DNA from: Actinomycetes bacterium
GTDB lineage: Bacteria; Actinomycetota; Acidimicrobiia; Acidimicrobiales; Microtrichaceae
Direction: 5' to 3'
DNA: 64,000 nucleotides
NCBI GenBank assembly: GCA_023389745.1
Contig: JAEWED010000106.1
Span: 1-64,000, forward strand
The notes under the pieces were generated by a model. That model saw only the letters and a program-made list of their open reading frames with translations, was not told where the DNA came from and did no database searches. The position numbers and the translations under genes were made by a program. Positions 1 to 10,825 of the stretch are shown piece by piece (position 1 is the stretch's first letter; each line of letters opens with the position of its first letter).

Positions 1-1
1 C

Positions 2-3000
2 CTCCTCGCGATGCAGAAGGACCAGGCGGTCAACGGCACTGCGGTCGCCCGCGACAACGCCACCAGCCCGAACCCCGCGGTGAAGGCCGGCGACGAGATC
101 ACCTACACGGTGACGGGCAAGGCGTCCGGTGACGTCGTGCTCAGCTCGACGGTCCTGTCCGACGCGATCCCGCCGGGTACGACCTACGTCGCCAACTCGG
201 GCAAGTGGGGCACCGGCAACACCGCCGCAGTCGCGGCGGCCGGCACGTCGAACGCGACATTCTCGTCGGGCAAGGTGACGGCGTCGGTCGGCACGCTCGA
301 CCCGGTCGGCTCCAACAACAGCTGTGCGTCGAACAAGCGCTGCTTCGCGCACCTGACGTTCAAGGTCACCGTGAACGCGGGGCTCGCCGCGGGCACGATC
401 GTCACGAACCAGGCCACCTCGACGTTCACCGCGTCGGGTGTGTCGGACATCCGCGAGAACTCCAACGAGGTCACCGACCGCGTCGGCCCGCGCCTCACCG
501 TGTCGAAGAGCATCGTCAACCCGGCCGCCGGTGACCCGACGTCGTTCAACTTCTCGGTCGCGTGCAACGGCTCGCCCGTCACCGGCTCGCCGTTCTCGCT
601 CGCCAACGGCGCCTCCCGGGTGATCACGGTGCCGCCGGGCGCGAACTGCTCGGTCACCGAGACGACCTCGCCCAACTTCACCGTCGGCGTCACCGGCGAC
701 ATCACCACCAACGGCGGCAACGTCACGATGAACGCCGACAAGGCGGTCACGTTCACCAACACCCGGCTCTTCGGCCGCATCAGCGTCCAGAAGTCGGTCG
801 TGCCGGTCACCGGCGACCCCGTCGCCGCGCCCACGTTCAACTTCTCGGTCGCCTGCCCCGGCGTGACCGGCTACCCGAGGACGCTGCAGCTCGGCGGCAC
901 CGGTGGCACGGTGTCGACCCCGTCGGACATCCCGTTCGGCACCTCGTGCACCGTCACCGAGACCCCCGTCGCCGGCTGGACGACGGGTGCTGCGGTCGCG
1001 GTGAGCGTCGACGCCGCGACGAAGACCGCGACGTTCACGAACACCCGCCAGACCGGCGGGCTCACCATCAACAAGTCGACCATCGGTGGCGACGGCACCT
1101 TCTCGTTCGCCGTCGGCTGCCCCGGCACGGCGTTCGACTCGACCCGATCGGTCACCACCGTCGGCGGCAGCGGATCGATCACCGTCACCGGGCTGCCCGC
1201 CGGCCTGTCGTGCACCGTGACCGAGACCGTGCCCGCCGGCTGGACGCTCACCTCGGGCCAGCCGCCCGCCGTGGCCACCCAGGCCGGCACGAACGTGGCG
1301 GTCGCGTTCACGAACACCCGACAGTCCTCGGACCTGGTCATCACCAAGGCGATCAGCGGGCAGACCGCGATCCCCGTCTCGGGCACCTTCTCGTTCACCG
1401 CGAACTGCGGCAGCGCCGGCACCTTCACCCGTTCGATCACCGCGTCGGACGCGGCGAACGGCACCGCGACCGTGCCGGGCATCCCGGTCGGCACCACCTG
1501 CAGCATCAGCGAGTCGATCCCGGCCGGCTGGACGCTCGACAGCGCGGTCACCGGCAACACCAACCCGCGTTCGATCACGATCGGCGCGAGCGGGAACGTC
1601 GCCACGTTCACGAACCGGCGTGACGTCGGCACGCTCACCGTCCGCAAGACCCTGACCGCCGAGGCGGGCGACACCGGCTCGGGCACCTTCGCCATGAGCG
1701 TCGTCTGCAACGACGTCGCCGTCGCGGGCAGCCCCGTGTCGATCACCGTCACCGCCCCGGAGACCACCGGGACCGCCCAGGTCCCGAACGTGCCCATCGG
1801 CTCGCGCTGCGTCGTGACCGAGCAGGCGAACCCCGACTTCGTGCAGGTCACCCCGGCCGGCGGGGCGCCCGTGGTCATCGCGTCGACGAAGGCTGCCGAC
1901 ACCGCCGAGCTCGTGAACCGCCGCCGTACCGGCGACCTGGTGATCGACAAGGTCTTCCCCGCCGACAGCCTCGGCGACCCCGAGGCCGAGTTCACGATCT
2001 CGTGGGACTGCGGCCCGGAGCCGCGCCGCCTCACGTTGAAGGCCGGCGCGTCGCACACCGTGTCGGGCCTGCCCACCGGCACCGCCTGCACGGTCACCGA
2101 GACCGCGACACCCGGCTACTCGTCGTCCACGTCGCCGGTCGACGGCACCGTGACGGTCGCCGAGGGCGTCAACCGGGTGACGGTGACCAACACGCGTGAC
2201 TCGGGCACCCTGGAGCTCGTCAAGGCGCTCGTGCCAGCGACCGACGACGGCCGGGTCGACCTGCGCATCGACGGCGAGGCACGTGCCACCTCGGTCGGCA
2301 ACGGCGGCACCACGGGCGCGGTGCGCCTGCCCGCCGGCTCCCACCTGGTGGCCGAGGCGACCGCGGACGGCTCCCCGACCGAGCTCTCGGACTACGACAC
2401 CACCCTCGAGTGCACCAACGCCTCGGGCGTGGTGCCCGTCGGCACCGACGGCAGCGTGCTCGTCGCCGCCGGCGACGCGGTGAGGTGCACCTACACGAAC
2501 CGCCGCAAGGCGACGATCGAGGTCGTGAAGTCGTTGTCACCGGCGAACGACCCGGGCATCTTCGCGCTGACCCTCGACGGTCCGACCGTGGCCAGCGGCG
2601 GTGACGGCACCACCAGCGGTGCGGTCGTCGTGCCCGTCGGCACCCACACCGTCGGCGAGACCGCCGGCGACGCCGACACCGACGTGTCGGACTACGACAC
2701 CTCGATCGAGTGCTCCACCAACGGCGGTGTCGCCGTGCCCGGCGCGACCGTCCAGGCCGCACACGGTGACCGGATCCGCTGCCTGATCACCAACACCCGC
2801 AAGCAGGCCGACCTGAGCATCACCAAGACCGCGGTGACCACCTCGACGATCCCGGCCGGCACCGCGACGTTCTCGATCACCGTCGCCAACGCGGCCGGCG
2901 CCGGCATCGCCCGCGACGTGCGCGTCGAGGATCCGCTGCCGACCGGTACGACCTACGTGTCGAGCTCGGATGACCTGTGCGAGCCCGACGGCACGTCGTG

Positions 3001-6000
3001 CGACCTCGGCGACCTGGCCGCGGGCGCGAGCCGCACGTTCACGATCACCCACCGCGTCGACGGCGACGCGGACATCGACGCGGTGCGCAACGCCGCGACC
3101 GTCACCTCGCCCGACGATCCCGAATCACCCGGCGCCGAGGCCTCGGTGCCGGTGGCACGGCTGTCGGTGCTCAAGTCCGCAGAGCAGCCGTGGTTCTCGG
3201 TCGTCGGCTCCATGATCGACTACTCGTACTCGGTCTCGAACCCGGGCGGCATCGCGCTGACCGGCGTGACCGTGACCGACAACAAGATCCCGACCTCGGG
3301 CATCGACTGCAACGGCCCCGCCGAGGGCAACGGGCAGCCCTTCACGCTCGCGGTCGGCGCGACGCTCGAGTGCCGTGCCTCGGCCACCGTGCACGCCGCC
3401 GACGTGGCAGCTGCTCGGATCGACAACGTCGCCACCGCGGACTCCGACCAGACCGAACCGACCGGCGACACCTGGACCGTGCCGCTCGCGTCGCTCGACA
3501 TCACCAAGACGCTGACCTCGACCGGGCCGTTCGAGGCGGGCGACGAGCTCACCTACGACCTCGTCGTCACCAACGACGGCGCCGTCGCCCTCACCGACGT
3601 CACGGTGAGCGACCCCGCGGCCGACGACTTCGACCAGGCCACCGACTGCGACCCCGTCGCGCCGGTCGAGTCGCTCGAACCGGGTGACTCGATCCGATGC
3701 TCGGCGACCCACACCGTCACCCAGGGCGACGTCGACGCCGGCGAGTTCACCAACACCGCCGTGGCGAGCTCGACCGAGATCCCGCTCGTCACCGACGAGG
3801 TGACCACGCCGTTCACCCGCACCCCTCGCCTGGAGCTGACCAAGACCGTCACCAGCGACGGCCCCTACGAACTCGACGACACCGTCACCTACTCACTCGT
3901 CGCCACCAACGCCGGCAACACCACGCTGCACGGCGTGACGATCACCGAATCGAACGGCGCCACCCTCGGCGACTGCGAACCGACCGACCTCGCCCCCGGC
4001 GAGCGACTCAGCTGCGAGGCGACCTGGACGGTCACCCAGCGCGCCGTCGACGCCGGCTCGCACCGCAACACCGCGACCGCGGATTCCGACGAGACCGCAC
4101 CCGTCAGCGACGACGCGACCGTGCCCGTCGACCAGCGCCCCTCGATGGAGCTCACCAAGCGCGTCGCCGAGGATCCCGAGGCCCCCGAGGAGTCCAGCGC
4201 TCCCGAGGAGTATGGGCTCGGCGACGTCGTGCACTACGACATCACCCTGACCAACACCGGCACCGTCACCCTGACCGGAGCCCGCATCAGCGACGCCGGA
4301 CTCGACGCCGAGCTCGGTCAGTGCGACCCGGCCATCACTGCGTCCCTCGCCCCCGGCGAGGCACTCACCTGCGCGGCGACCCACACCGTCACCCAGGACG
4401 ACGTCGACGCGGCGGAGTACACCAACGTCGCGACCGGTCGCAGCGACCAGGTCCCGCCCGTCACCGACTCGGCGACCGTGAAGGTCGGACAGAACCCCGA
4501 GCTCGAGGTCACCAAGACCGTGACGTCGGTGGGCCCGTACGAGGTGGGCGACACGATCACGTTCGACGTGGTGCTCGAGAACTCCGGTGACACGACCCTG
4601 ACCGGTGCGACGCTCGAGGAGCTGACCGCCGACGCGAGCCTCGGCGAGTGCGTCCCCGCCCAGCCGGCCGAGCTCGCGCCCGGCGCCGAGCTGCGCTGCA
4701 GCGCCAGCCACGTCGTCACCCAGGACGACATCGACCAGGGCGTCTACGTCAACGTCGCCCGCGGTGACTCCGACCAGACCGGACCCGACGAGGACCAGGT
4801 CGAGGTCGACATCGACCAGCGCCACCGCCTGGAGCTGACCAAGACCGTCACCAGCGAGGGCCCCTACGTGCTCGGCTCGCTCGTCACGTACGCACTCGTC
4901 GCCACCAACGACGGCAACACGACGCTCAACAACGTGCGGATCACCGAGTCCGAGGGCGCCGTGCTCGGTGAGTGCGACCCCGGTGCGGCCGGAGTGAGCA
5001 TCGCCCCGGGCGCCGCGCTGCGCTGCGAGGCCAGCTACGAGGTCACGCAACGCGACGTCGACGCCGGCCGCCACGAGAACACCGCGACCGCCGACTCCGA
5101 CGAGACCGCACCGGTCGACGCCCGCGCCGACGTCGTCGTGCACCAGGACCCGCGCCTCGAGATCGTGAAGTCCATCGCGACCGACCCCGCTCCGCCCGAG
5201 GACGGCTACGAGCGCGGCGACACGATCCACTACTCGATCGTCGTCACCAACTCCGGCACGGTCACCCTGACCGACGTGACCGTCGCGGACCCGAACGCGG
5301 ATGGCTTCGACGCCGCTCGCGACTGCGACCGCGACGTGCCCGCCGCGACGCTCCCACCCGGCGGACGCATCACCTGCACCGCCGAGCACGAGGTCACCCA
5401 GGGTGACGTCGACGCCGGCTCGTTCACGAACGTCGCGACGACGACCTCCGGTGAGACCCCCGACGCGAGCGACGACGAGGTCGTGCTGTTCACCCCGACG
5501 CCGCTGCTGCGCCTGGCCAAGACCGTGACCAGCACCGGCCCGTACGAGCTCGGCGACACAGTGACCTACTCGCTCGTCGCGACGAACGCCGGGAACGTCA
5601 CCCTGCACGGGGTGTCGATCACCGAGTCCGAGGGCGCGGTGCTCGGCCGCTGCACCCCGGCAGCGCCGGCGACGCTGGCTCCGGAAGGGCAGCTCGTCTG
5701 CGAGGCGAGCCATGTCGTCACACAGAACGACGTCGACGCCGGAGTGCACGAGAACATCGCGACCGCCGACTCCGACGAGACGGGCCCGGTCGACGCCGAC
5801 GCGGACGTGTCGGTGTACCGGAACCCGTTGCTCGAGGTGACCAAGTCGGTCGTCGGCGACGGCCCGTACGAGGTCGGCGACACGATGACGTTCTCGATCC
5901 TCGTGAGCAACGCCGGCACCACCACCCTCACCGGCGTGACCGTCGCGGAGCGCGTCGACGACGCGCTGCTCGGCGAGTGCAGCACCCCGCTGCCCGCCAC

Positions 6001-9000
6001 GCTGCTGGTCGGTGCATCGCTGACCTGCTCGGCGACCCACGTCGTCGACCAGTCCGACCTCGACGCGGGCCACTACGCCAACACCGCCCGCGGTGACGCC
6101 GACCAGACCGACCCCGACGACGGCGACGTCGACGTGCCGATCGACCAGCGCCCCGTGCTCGAGCTGACCAAGACCGTCACGAGCGACGGGCCCTACGAGC
6201 TCGGCGACACCGTCACCTACTCCCTCGTCGCCACCAACCGCGGCAACGTGACGCTCCACCACGTGGTCGTCGACGAGTCCGAGGGCGCGACGCTGGGTGA
6301 CTGCACGCCGTCCCAGGCCGACGACACGAGCGTCAGCCTCGCACCGGGCGCGTCGATGACCTGCGCAGCGACCTACGAGGTCGCGCAGTCCGACGTCGAC
6401 GCCGGCACGCACACCAACACCGCCACCGCCCGCTCGACCGAGACGCCGAAGGTCGGAGCGGACGCCACCGTGCCCGTCGAGCAGGACCCGGAGCTCTCGG
6501 TCACCAAGCGCGTGACCTCCGAGGGCCCCTACGAGGTCGGCGACGACCTGACCTTCGAGATCGTCGCCCGTAACTCGGGCACCGTCACCCTGATCGGCGT
6601 GACCGTCACCGAGCTCACCGACGGCGCCCAGCTGATCGCCTGCACGCCGACGACACCCGCCGAGCTCGCTCCGGGTGAGCGCGTCGTCTGCGATGCCGTG
6701 CACGAGCTGACACAGGCCGACCTCGACACCGGTTCGTTCACCAACGTCGCACAGGGCGACAGCGACCAGACACCGCCGTCCACCGGCGACGACACCGTGC
6801 GACTCGACCAGCGTCCACGTCTGGATCTGACCAAGACGGTGACGAGCGACGGGCCCTACGAGCTCGGCGACACCGTCACCTTCGAGCTCGTCGCGACCAA
6901 CGGTGGCAACGTCACGCTCGACGACGTGTCGATCACCGAGTCGAACGGCGCCGTGCTCGGCGACTGCGAGCCGACCGGCGACGCCGTCAGCCTGGCGCCC
7001 GGTGCGTCGCTGACCTGCGACGCGAGCTACGTCGTCGAGCAGTCCGACGTCGACGCCGGCACCCACACCAACACCGCCACCGCGGACTCGCAGCAGACCG
7101 ACCCGGTCGACGCCGAGGCCACGGTGACCGTGTACCGGAACCCGCAGCTCGACATCACCAAGACGGTCGTCGGTGACGGTCCGTTCGTGCGCGGCGACAC
7201 GATCGAGTACTCGATCCTCGTCACCAACGGCGGCAACACGACCCTGACCGACGTGGTCGTCACCGACGACGACGCCGACGGGTTCGACCCCGCCGCCTGC
7301 TCCCCCGCCGCACCGGTCGGGACGCTCGCCGTCGGCGACACCATCACCTGCACCGCACGTCACCTGGTCACCCAGTCCGACGTCAACCGAGGCACCTTCT
7401 CGAACACCGCGACCGCGGACTCCGAGCAGACCGACCGGGTCGAGAGCACCGTCGTGACGCCGTTCGGCCGCACTCCCCTGCTGGAGCTGGTCAAGACCGT
7501 CACCAACGACGGCCCCTACGAGCTCGGCGACACCGTCACGTACTCCCTCGTCGCCACCAACCGCGGCACCGTCACCCTCGACGACGTGCGCATCATCGAG
7601 TCCGAGGGTGCCGAGCTGGGCGACTGCACCCCTGCCCCCGAACGCGAGGGAGAAGACGGCGGCGTGTCGCTCGACCCGGGCGAGGCGCTCACCTGCACCG
7701 CGACCCACGTCGTCACCCAACGCGACGTGAACGCGGGAACGCACACGAACACCGCGAGCGCGGACTCCGAGCAGACCGACCCAGTCGAGGCCGAGGCCGA
7801 CGTGACCGTGTACCGCAACCCGGTGCTCGAGCTCACCAAGACCGTCACCAGCTCCGGCCCGTACGACCGCGGCGACCTGGTCACCTACTCCCTCGTCGCC
7901 ACCAACGGCGGCAACACCACGCTCACCGACGTGTCGATCACCGAGTCGAACGGCGCGGACTTGGGCGACTGCGAGCCGACCGGCGACACCGCCACCCTGG
8001 AACCGGGTGACCAGCTGGTCTGCGAGGCCCGCTACGAGGTCACCCAGCGCGACGTCGACGCCGGCGCGCACACCAACACCGCGACGGCGGACTCGTTGCA
8101 GACCGACCCGGTCGACGCGGACGCCGAGGTGACCGTGTACCGGAACGCTGAGCTCGGCATCGAGAAGTCGGTGAAGGGCGACGGCCCGTTCGAGGTCGAC
8201 GACACCGTCGAGTTCGAGATCGTCGTGACCAACCTCGGCAACACCACGCTCACCGACGTGACCGTCGCGGAGCTGACCGACGACGCCTCGCTCGGCGAGT
8301 GCGAACCGACGCTGCCTGCGACGCTGGCACCCGAGGCGACCATCACCTGCTCGGCGACCCACGTCGTCACCCAGGCCGACGTCGACGCCGGCTCGTACAC
8401 GAACACCGCCGGGGCCGACAGCGAGCAGACCGAGCAGGTCACCGACGACGCCGAGGTCACCTTCGACCAGTCGCCCGAGCTGACGCTGGAGAAGACCGTC
8501 ACCAGCGAGGGCCCGTACGCCCTCGGCGACACCGTCACCTACTCGCTCGTCGCCACCAACGACGGCAACGTGACCCTGAGCGGCGTGTCGATCACCGAGT
8601 CCGACGGCGCCGAGCTCGGCGAGTGCGACGCCGAGCTGCCCGCCACGCTGGCCCCCGGCGCGGCGCTCTCGTGCGAGGCCACCCACGTGGTGACCCAGGA
8701 CGACGTCGACGCCGGCGAGCACGAGAACAGCGCGACGGCCGACTCGGAGCAGACCGAGCCGGTCGACGATTCGGCGACGGTCGAGATCGACGCCGAACGC
8801 GGCCTGGAGATCACCAAGACCGCGACGTCCGAGGGCCCGTACGCACTCGGCGACCCGATCACCTTCCGGGTGGTCGCCACGAACTCGGGCACGACCACGC
8901 TCACCGGCGTGACCGTCGCCGAGGTCAACGACGACGCCGAGCTGACCGGTTGTGAGCCGACCGTGCCGACCCGCCTCGCACCCGGCGCCACGATCACCTG

Positions 9001-9697
9001 CACCGCGACGCACCTGGTCACCCAGGGCGACTTCGATGCGGGCAGCTACCGCAACGTCGCGGTCGTCGACTCCGAACAGACCGACCCGGTCACCGACGAC
9101 GAGGTCGTGGACACCCCCGACCCCTCGGTCGACCTGGCGATCACCAAGCGCCAGCTCGGTGACCTGGTCACCGGCCGACGCGGCACCTACGAGCTCGTGG
9201 TGACCAACCACGGGCCGGCGACCGCCACCTCGATCGTGGTGACGGACTCGGTGCCGGTCGGGTTGCAGCTGGTCTCGGCCAGCGGCAAGGGCTGGGACTG
9301 CACGACGGCGGGCAACGACGTGCGGTGCACCGCGACGAGCTCGCTGCGAGCCGGTGAAGACCTGGCGCCGGTCGAGATCGTCGTCGACGTGGTCGCCTCG
9401 GGCAGCGAGACGGTGGTCAACACCGGCATCGTCGGCGGCGACCAGCCGGACCGGGACCCGTCGAACAACCAGAGCACGGTCACCTCGCCGATCAGCGAGG
9501 TCGGCGGCAACTCGGTCGACCCCGCGCCGGCACCGCCGAAGCCGGCGGACGACACCCAGGTCGGCGGCATCCAGAAGCTGATCGACCGACTGCCCTTCAC
9601 CGGCGGCAGCCTGCTCTTCGGCGGCTTCGGCGCCGCACTCCTGGCGACCGGCATGGTGCTGTTCTTCGTGAGCCGTCGCCGCAGGGAAGAGGACTGA
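2..9697 (+). CDS. Giant sortase-anchored surface protein with tandem DUF5979/DUF7507-like repeats (5' partial)
   Basis: The frame is open to the left edge, and the first ATG at 11 sits inside a beta-sandwich domain with no signal peptide, so the true start lies outside. From the visible part: one DUF11-like domain, about six DUF5979-like units (each ending near TFTNTR and containing a C..VTET motif) plus two related units, then about 17 tandem units of roughly 107-110 residues beginning L-E-L-T-K-T-V-T-S-x-G-P-Y and containing YSLVATN. A final DUF11 unit with a GWDC motif follows. Counting from the ATG at 11, residues 3194-3198 are LPFTG, followed by a hydrophobic helix and the tail SRRRREED: a complete cell-wall sorting signal. 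Such proteins form rigid extracellular stalks or adhesins; the regularly placed Lys and Asn residues could make intramolecular isopeptide bonds (inference). No sortase gene is in the window. Family assignment rests on pattern only; ligand unknown. Confidence 0.88.
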   Translation, partial: LLAMQKDQAVNGTAVARDNATSPNPAVKAGDEITYTVTGKASGDVVLSSTVLSDAIPPGTTYVANSGKWGTGNTAAVAAAGTSNATFSSGKVTASVGTLDPVGSNNSCASNKRCFAHLTFKVTVNAGLAAGTIVTNQATSTFTASGVSDIRENSNEVTDRVGPRLTVSKSIVNPAAGDPTSFNFSVACNGSPVTGSPFSLANGASRVITVPPGANCSVTETTSPNFTVGVTGDITTNGGNVTMNADKAVTFTNTRLFGRISVQKSVVPVTGDPVAAPTFNFSVACPGVTGYPRTLQLGGTGGTVSTPSDIPFGTSCTVTETPVAGWTTGAAVAVSVDAATKTATFTNTRQTGGLTINKSTIGGDGTFSFAVGCPGTAFDSTRSVTTVGGSGSITVTGLPAGLSCTVTETVPAGWTLTSGQPPAVATQAGTNVAVAFTNTRQSSDLVITKAISGQTAIPVSGTFSFTANCGSAGTFTRSITASDAANGTATVPGIPVGTTCSISESIPAGWTLDSAVTGNTNPRSITIGASGNVATFTNRRDVGTLTVRKTLTAEAGDTGSGTFAMSVVCNDVAVAGSPVSITVTAPETTGTAQVPNVPIGSRCVVTEQANPDFVQVTPAGGAPVVIASTKAADTAELVNRRRTGDLVIDKVFPADSLGDPEAEFTISWDCGPEPRRLTLKAGASHTVSGLPTGTACTVTETATPGYSSSTSPVDGTVTVAEGVNRVTVTNTRDSGTLELVKALVPATDDGRVDLRIDGEARATSVGNGGTTGAVRLPAGSHLVAEATADGSPTELSDYDTTLECTNASGVVPVGTDGSVLVAAGDAVRCTYTNRRKATIEVVKSLSPANDPGIFALTLDGPTVASGGDGTTSGAVVVPVGTHTVGETAGDADTDVSDYDTSIECSTNGGVAVPGATVQAAHGDRIRCLITNTRKQADLSITKTAVTTSTIPAGTATFSITVANAAGAGIARDVRVEDPLPTGTTYVSSSDDLCEPDGTSCDLGDLAAGASRTFTITHRVDGDADIDAVRNAATVTSPDDPESPGAEASVPVARLSVLKSAEQPWFSVVGSMIDYSYSVSNPGGIALTGVTVTDNKIPTSGIDCNGPAEGNGQPFTLAVGATLECRASATVHAADVAAARIDNVATADSDQTEPTGDTWTVPLASLDITKTLTSTGPFEAGDELTYDLVVTNDGAVALTDVTVSDPAADDFDQATDCDPVAPVESLEPGDSIRCSATHTVTQGDVDAGEFTNTAVASSTEIPLVTDEVTTPFTRTPRLELTKTVTSDGPYELDDTVTYSLVATNAGNTTLHGVTITESNGATLGDCEPTDLAPGERLSCEATWTVTQRAVDAGSHRNTATADSDETAPVSDDATVPVDQRPSMELTKRVAEDPEAPEESSAPEEYGLGDVVHYDITLTNTGTVTLTGARISDAGLDAELGQCDPAITASLAPGEALTCAATHTVTQDDVDAAEYTNVATGRSDQVPPVTDSATVKVGQNPELEVTKTVTSVGPYEVGDTITFDVVLENSGDTTLTGATLEELTADASLGECVPAQPAELAPGAELRCSASHVVTQDDIDQGVYVNVARGDSDQTGPDEDQVEVDIDQRHRLELTKTVTSEGPYVLGSLVTYALVATNDGNTTLNNVRITESEGAVLGECDPGAAGVSIAPGAALRCEASYEVTQRDVDAGRHENTATADSDETAPVDARADVVVHQDPRLEIVKSIATDPAPPEDGYERGDTIHYSIVVTNSGTVTLTDVTVADPNADGFDAARDCDRDVPAATLPPGGRITCTAEHEVTQGDVDAGSFTNVATTTSGETPDASDDEVVLFTPTPLLRLAKTVTSTGPYELGDTVTYSLVATNAGNVTLHGVSITESEGAVLGRCTPAAPATLAPEGQLVCEASHVVTQNDVDAGVHENIATADSDETGPVDADADVSVYRNPLLEVTKSVVGDGPYEVGDTMTFSILVSNAGTTTLTGVTVAERVDDALLGECSTPLPATLLVGASLTCSATHVVDQSDLDAGHYANTARGDADQTDPDDGDVDVPIDQRPVLELTKTVTSDGPYELGDTVTYSLVATNRGNVTLHHVVVDESEGATLGDCTPSQADDTSVSLAPGASMTCAATYEVAQSDVDAGTHTNTATARSTETPKVGADATVPVEQDPELSVTKRVTSEGPYEVGDDLTFEIVARNSGTVTLIGVTVTELTDGAQLIACTPTTPAELAPGERVVCDAVHELTQADLDTGSFTNVAQGDSDQTPPSTGDDTVRLDQRPRLDLTKTVTSDGPYELGDTVTFELVATNGGNVTLDDVSITESNGAVLGDCEPTGDAVSLAPGASLTCDASYVVEQSDVDAGTHTNTATADSQQTDPVDAEATVTVYRNPQLDITKTVVGDGPFVRGDTIEYSILVTNGGNTTLTDVVVTDDDADGFDPAACSPAAPVGTLAVGDTITCTARHLVTQSDVNRGTFSNTATADSEQTDRVESTVVTPFGRTPLLELVKTVTNDGPYELGDTVTYSLVATNRGTVTLDDVRIIESEGAELGDCTPAPEREGEDGGVSLDPGEALTCTATHVVTQRDVNAGTHTNTASADSEQTDPVEAEADVTVYRNPVLELTKTVTSSGPYDRGDLVTYSLVATNGGNTTLTDVSITESNGADLGDCEPTGDTATLEPGDQLVCEARYEVTQRDVDAGAHTNTATADSLQTDPVDADAEVTVYRNAELGIEKSVKGDGPFEVDDTVEFEIVVTNLGNTTLTDVTVAELTDDASLGECEPTLPATLAPEATITCSATHVVTQADVDAGSYTNTAGADSEQTEQVTDDAEVTFDQSPELTLEKTVTSEGPYALGDTVTYSLVATNDGNVTLSGVSITESDGAELGECDAELPATLAPGAALSCEATHVVTQDDVDAGEHENSATADSEQTEPVDDSATVEIDAERGLEITKTATSEGPYALGDPITFRVVATNSGTTTLTGVTVAEVNDDAELTGCEPTVPTRLAPGATITCTATHLVTQGDFDAGSYRNVAVVDSEQTDPVTDDEVVDTPDPSVDLAITKRQLGDLVTGRRGTYELVVTNHGPATATSIVVTDSVPVGLQLVSASGKGWDCTTAGNDVRCTATSSLRAGEDLAPVEIVVDVVASGSETVVNTGIVGGDQPDRDPSNNQSTVTSPISEVGGNSVDPAPAPPKPADDTQVGGIQKLIDRLPFTGGSLLFGGFGAALLATGMVLFFVSRRRREED

Positions 9698-10205
9698 TCG
9701 ACGGCGGCGGCTCTCCGCTCCCCTCGGGGGTCATGGAGCAGCCGCCCAGTTGGGGTGCACCGGCGATCGGGTTGCAGCAGCGTCACCACCAGTGGCGCCT
9801 GCACCCCGATCGCCGGCGGGGAACTCGTCAGCCCGAGCGGGCCTTCCGCGGAAGCGTCGAGCGTCAGCGCGAGCCGATCCGTGGGGTGCTGCTGCCGCTG
9901 CCGCTGACACTTCCGCAGGAGTGCGAGCGTGTCGATTCCTCGGCACCTGGTCCGCTGGGGGGGTGTCCTGAAGCCGAGTTGCAACGAAACGCGGGTGGGT
10001 CGACCGCTCGTATTCGTTCCAAGTCGGCGCGGGAGTGCATCCGATACTTGCGCTCACCGGCGCTCGCGCTCCTGCGGGAGCGCCCCGCGGGCTGATTGTG
10101 TGAGCGTTGATCAGCTCGCCCCGACCCCGAGCTCCGGGCCGGAACCTGAACCGGTCGTTGCCCGGCGTAGGGTGGTCGGGATCGTCCACTCGGGGAGGGG
10201 CGGGG
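9698..10205. other. 508-bp intergenic stretch downstream of the giant surface gene
   Basis: No convincing gene is seen. Open frames here lack ribosome binding sites and recognisable protein sequence. It contains the long imperfect hairpin listed separately and, at its right end, the GGGGAGGGGCGGGG purine-rich run that serves as the ribosome binding region of the next gene. Confidence 0.6.
9760..9816. terminator. 57-nt imperfect hairpin, candidate terminator
   Basis: The arms CCGGCGATCGGG (9760-9771) and CCCGATCGCCGG (9805-9816) are perfectly complementary. Pairing continues inward through TTGCAG/CTGCAC and GCGTCAC/GTGGCGC, with one mismatch, a two-base bulge and one G-U pair, leaving a loop of about five bases. 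It starts 63 bases after the stop codon at 9697. There is no T-tract, so it would be a U-less terminator of the type proposed for GC-rich actinobacteria, or an RNA-stabilising hairpin. Confidence 0.5.
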
Positions 10206-10811
10206 ATGACCACGTTCAGCGTGCAGCCGACGACGTCGTCGCAGCGGGCGGCCACGCGTCCGCCGGCATGGCTGGAGCCGATGGCGTGGGCGTGGGGCGG
10301 TGCCGGGTTCGTCGTCGGTGCGACGGTTCTGTGGTTCTGGCTGGTCAGCACACCCGGCACCCACGTGCTGCTGCTGGCGCCGTTCGTGGTGCTCTTCTTC
10401 GTCGCAGCGACGACCGTGCTCTGGACGTCGGTCGCCTGGCTGTTCGCTCGGCGCTCCGATCCACCACGGCGGACACCGTGGCCCGCGGTGGTCGTGGCGG
10501 TGGTCCTGGCGCTCGCGGTGCTCGGCACGCGGGCCGACGTGAGCGTGCGCGCCAGGTTCGCCGCGAACCGCGACGAGCTGACCGCGCTCGCTACAGGCGC
10601 CCGACCGTCGTCCGAGGCGCACACGGCACCAGGGTTCCTGCGCTACGGGCACCTCGACGTGGAGTCCGTTCCCGGCGGGTCGATGATCGTCACGGGCGGC
10701 CACCCCGCGGCCAACGGGTTCGTGTACCTGCCCGACCCTGCGGACGCAGAGCGATGGGACGGCGCCACGTCATTGCGCCCACTCGGCGGCAGCTGGTACC
10801 TCACCGTCTGA
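10206..10811 (+). CDS. Small membrane protein of unknown function
   Basis: A 201-residue protein not assigned to a family. Three hydrophobic segments are visible at about residues 26-48, 53-78 and 92-108. They are followed by a soluble tail of about 90 residues with no recognised motif, which would lie outside if the N terminus is inside. The ATG at 10206 is chosen because it follows a strong purine run (GGGGAGGGGCGGGG); an in-frame ATG at 10107 would add an Arg/Pro-rich stretch with no hydrophobic character. The three-helix-plus-tail layout is common in actinobacterial hypothetical proteins. It stands alone between a hairpin and a convergent gene remnant. Confidence 0.65.
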   Translation: MTTFSVQPTTSSQRAATRPPAWLEPMAWAWGGAGFVVGATVLWFWLVSTPGTHVLLLAPFVVLFFVAATTVLWTSVAWLFARRSDPPRRTPWPAVVVAVVLALAVLGTRADVSVRARFAANRDELTALATGARPSSEAHTAPGFLRYGHLDVESVPGGSMIVTGGHPAANGFVYLPDPADAERWDGATSLRPLGGSWYLTV

Positions 10812-10825
10812 TCAGCCCGGACGGA

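Noticed and set aside
3893..9211. 1772-codon open frame on the minus strand inside the first giant gene
   Set aside because: Shadow of the plus-strand repeats: high third-position GC keeps the opposite frame open; the product is a Val/Gly/Asp/Arg-rich string with no domain, start site or function.
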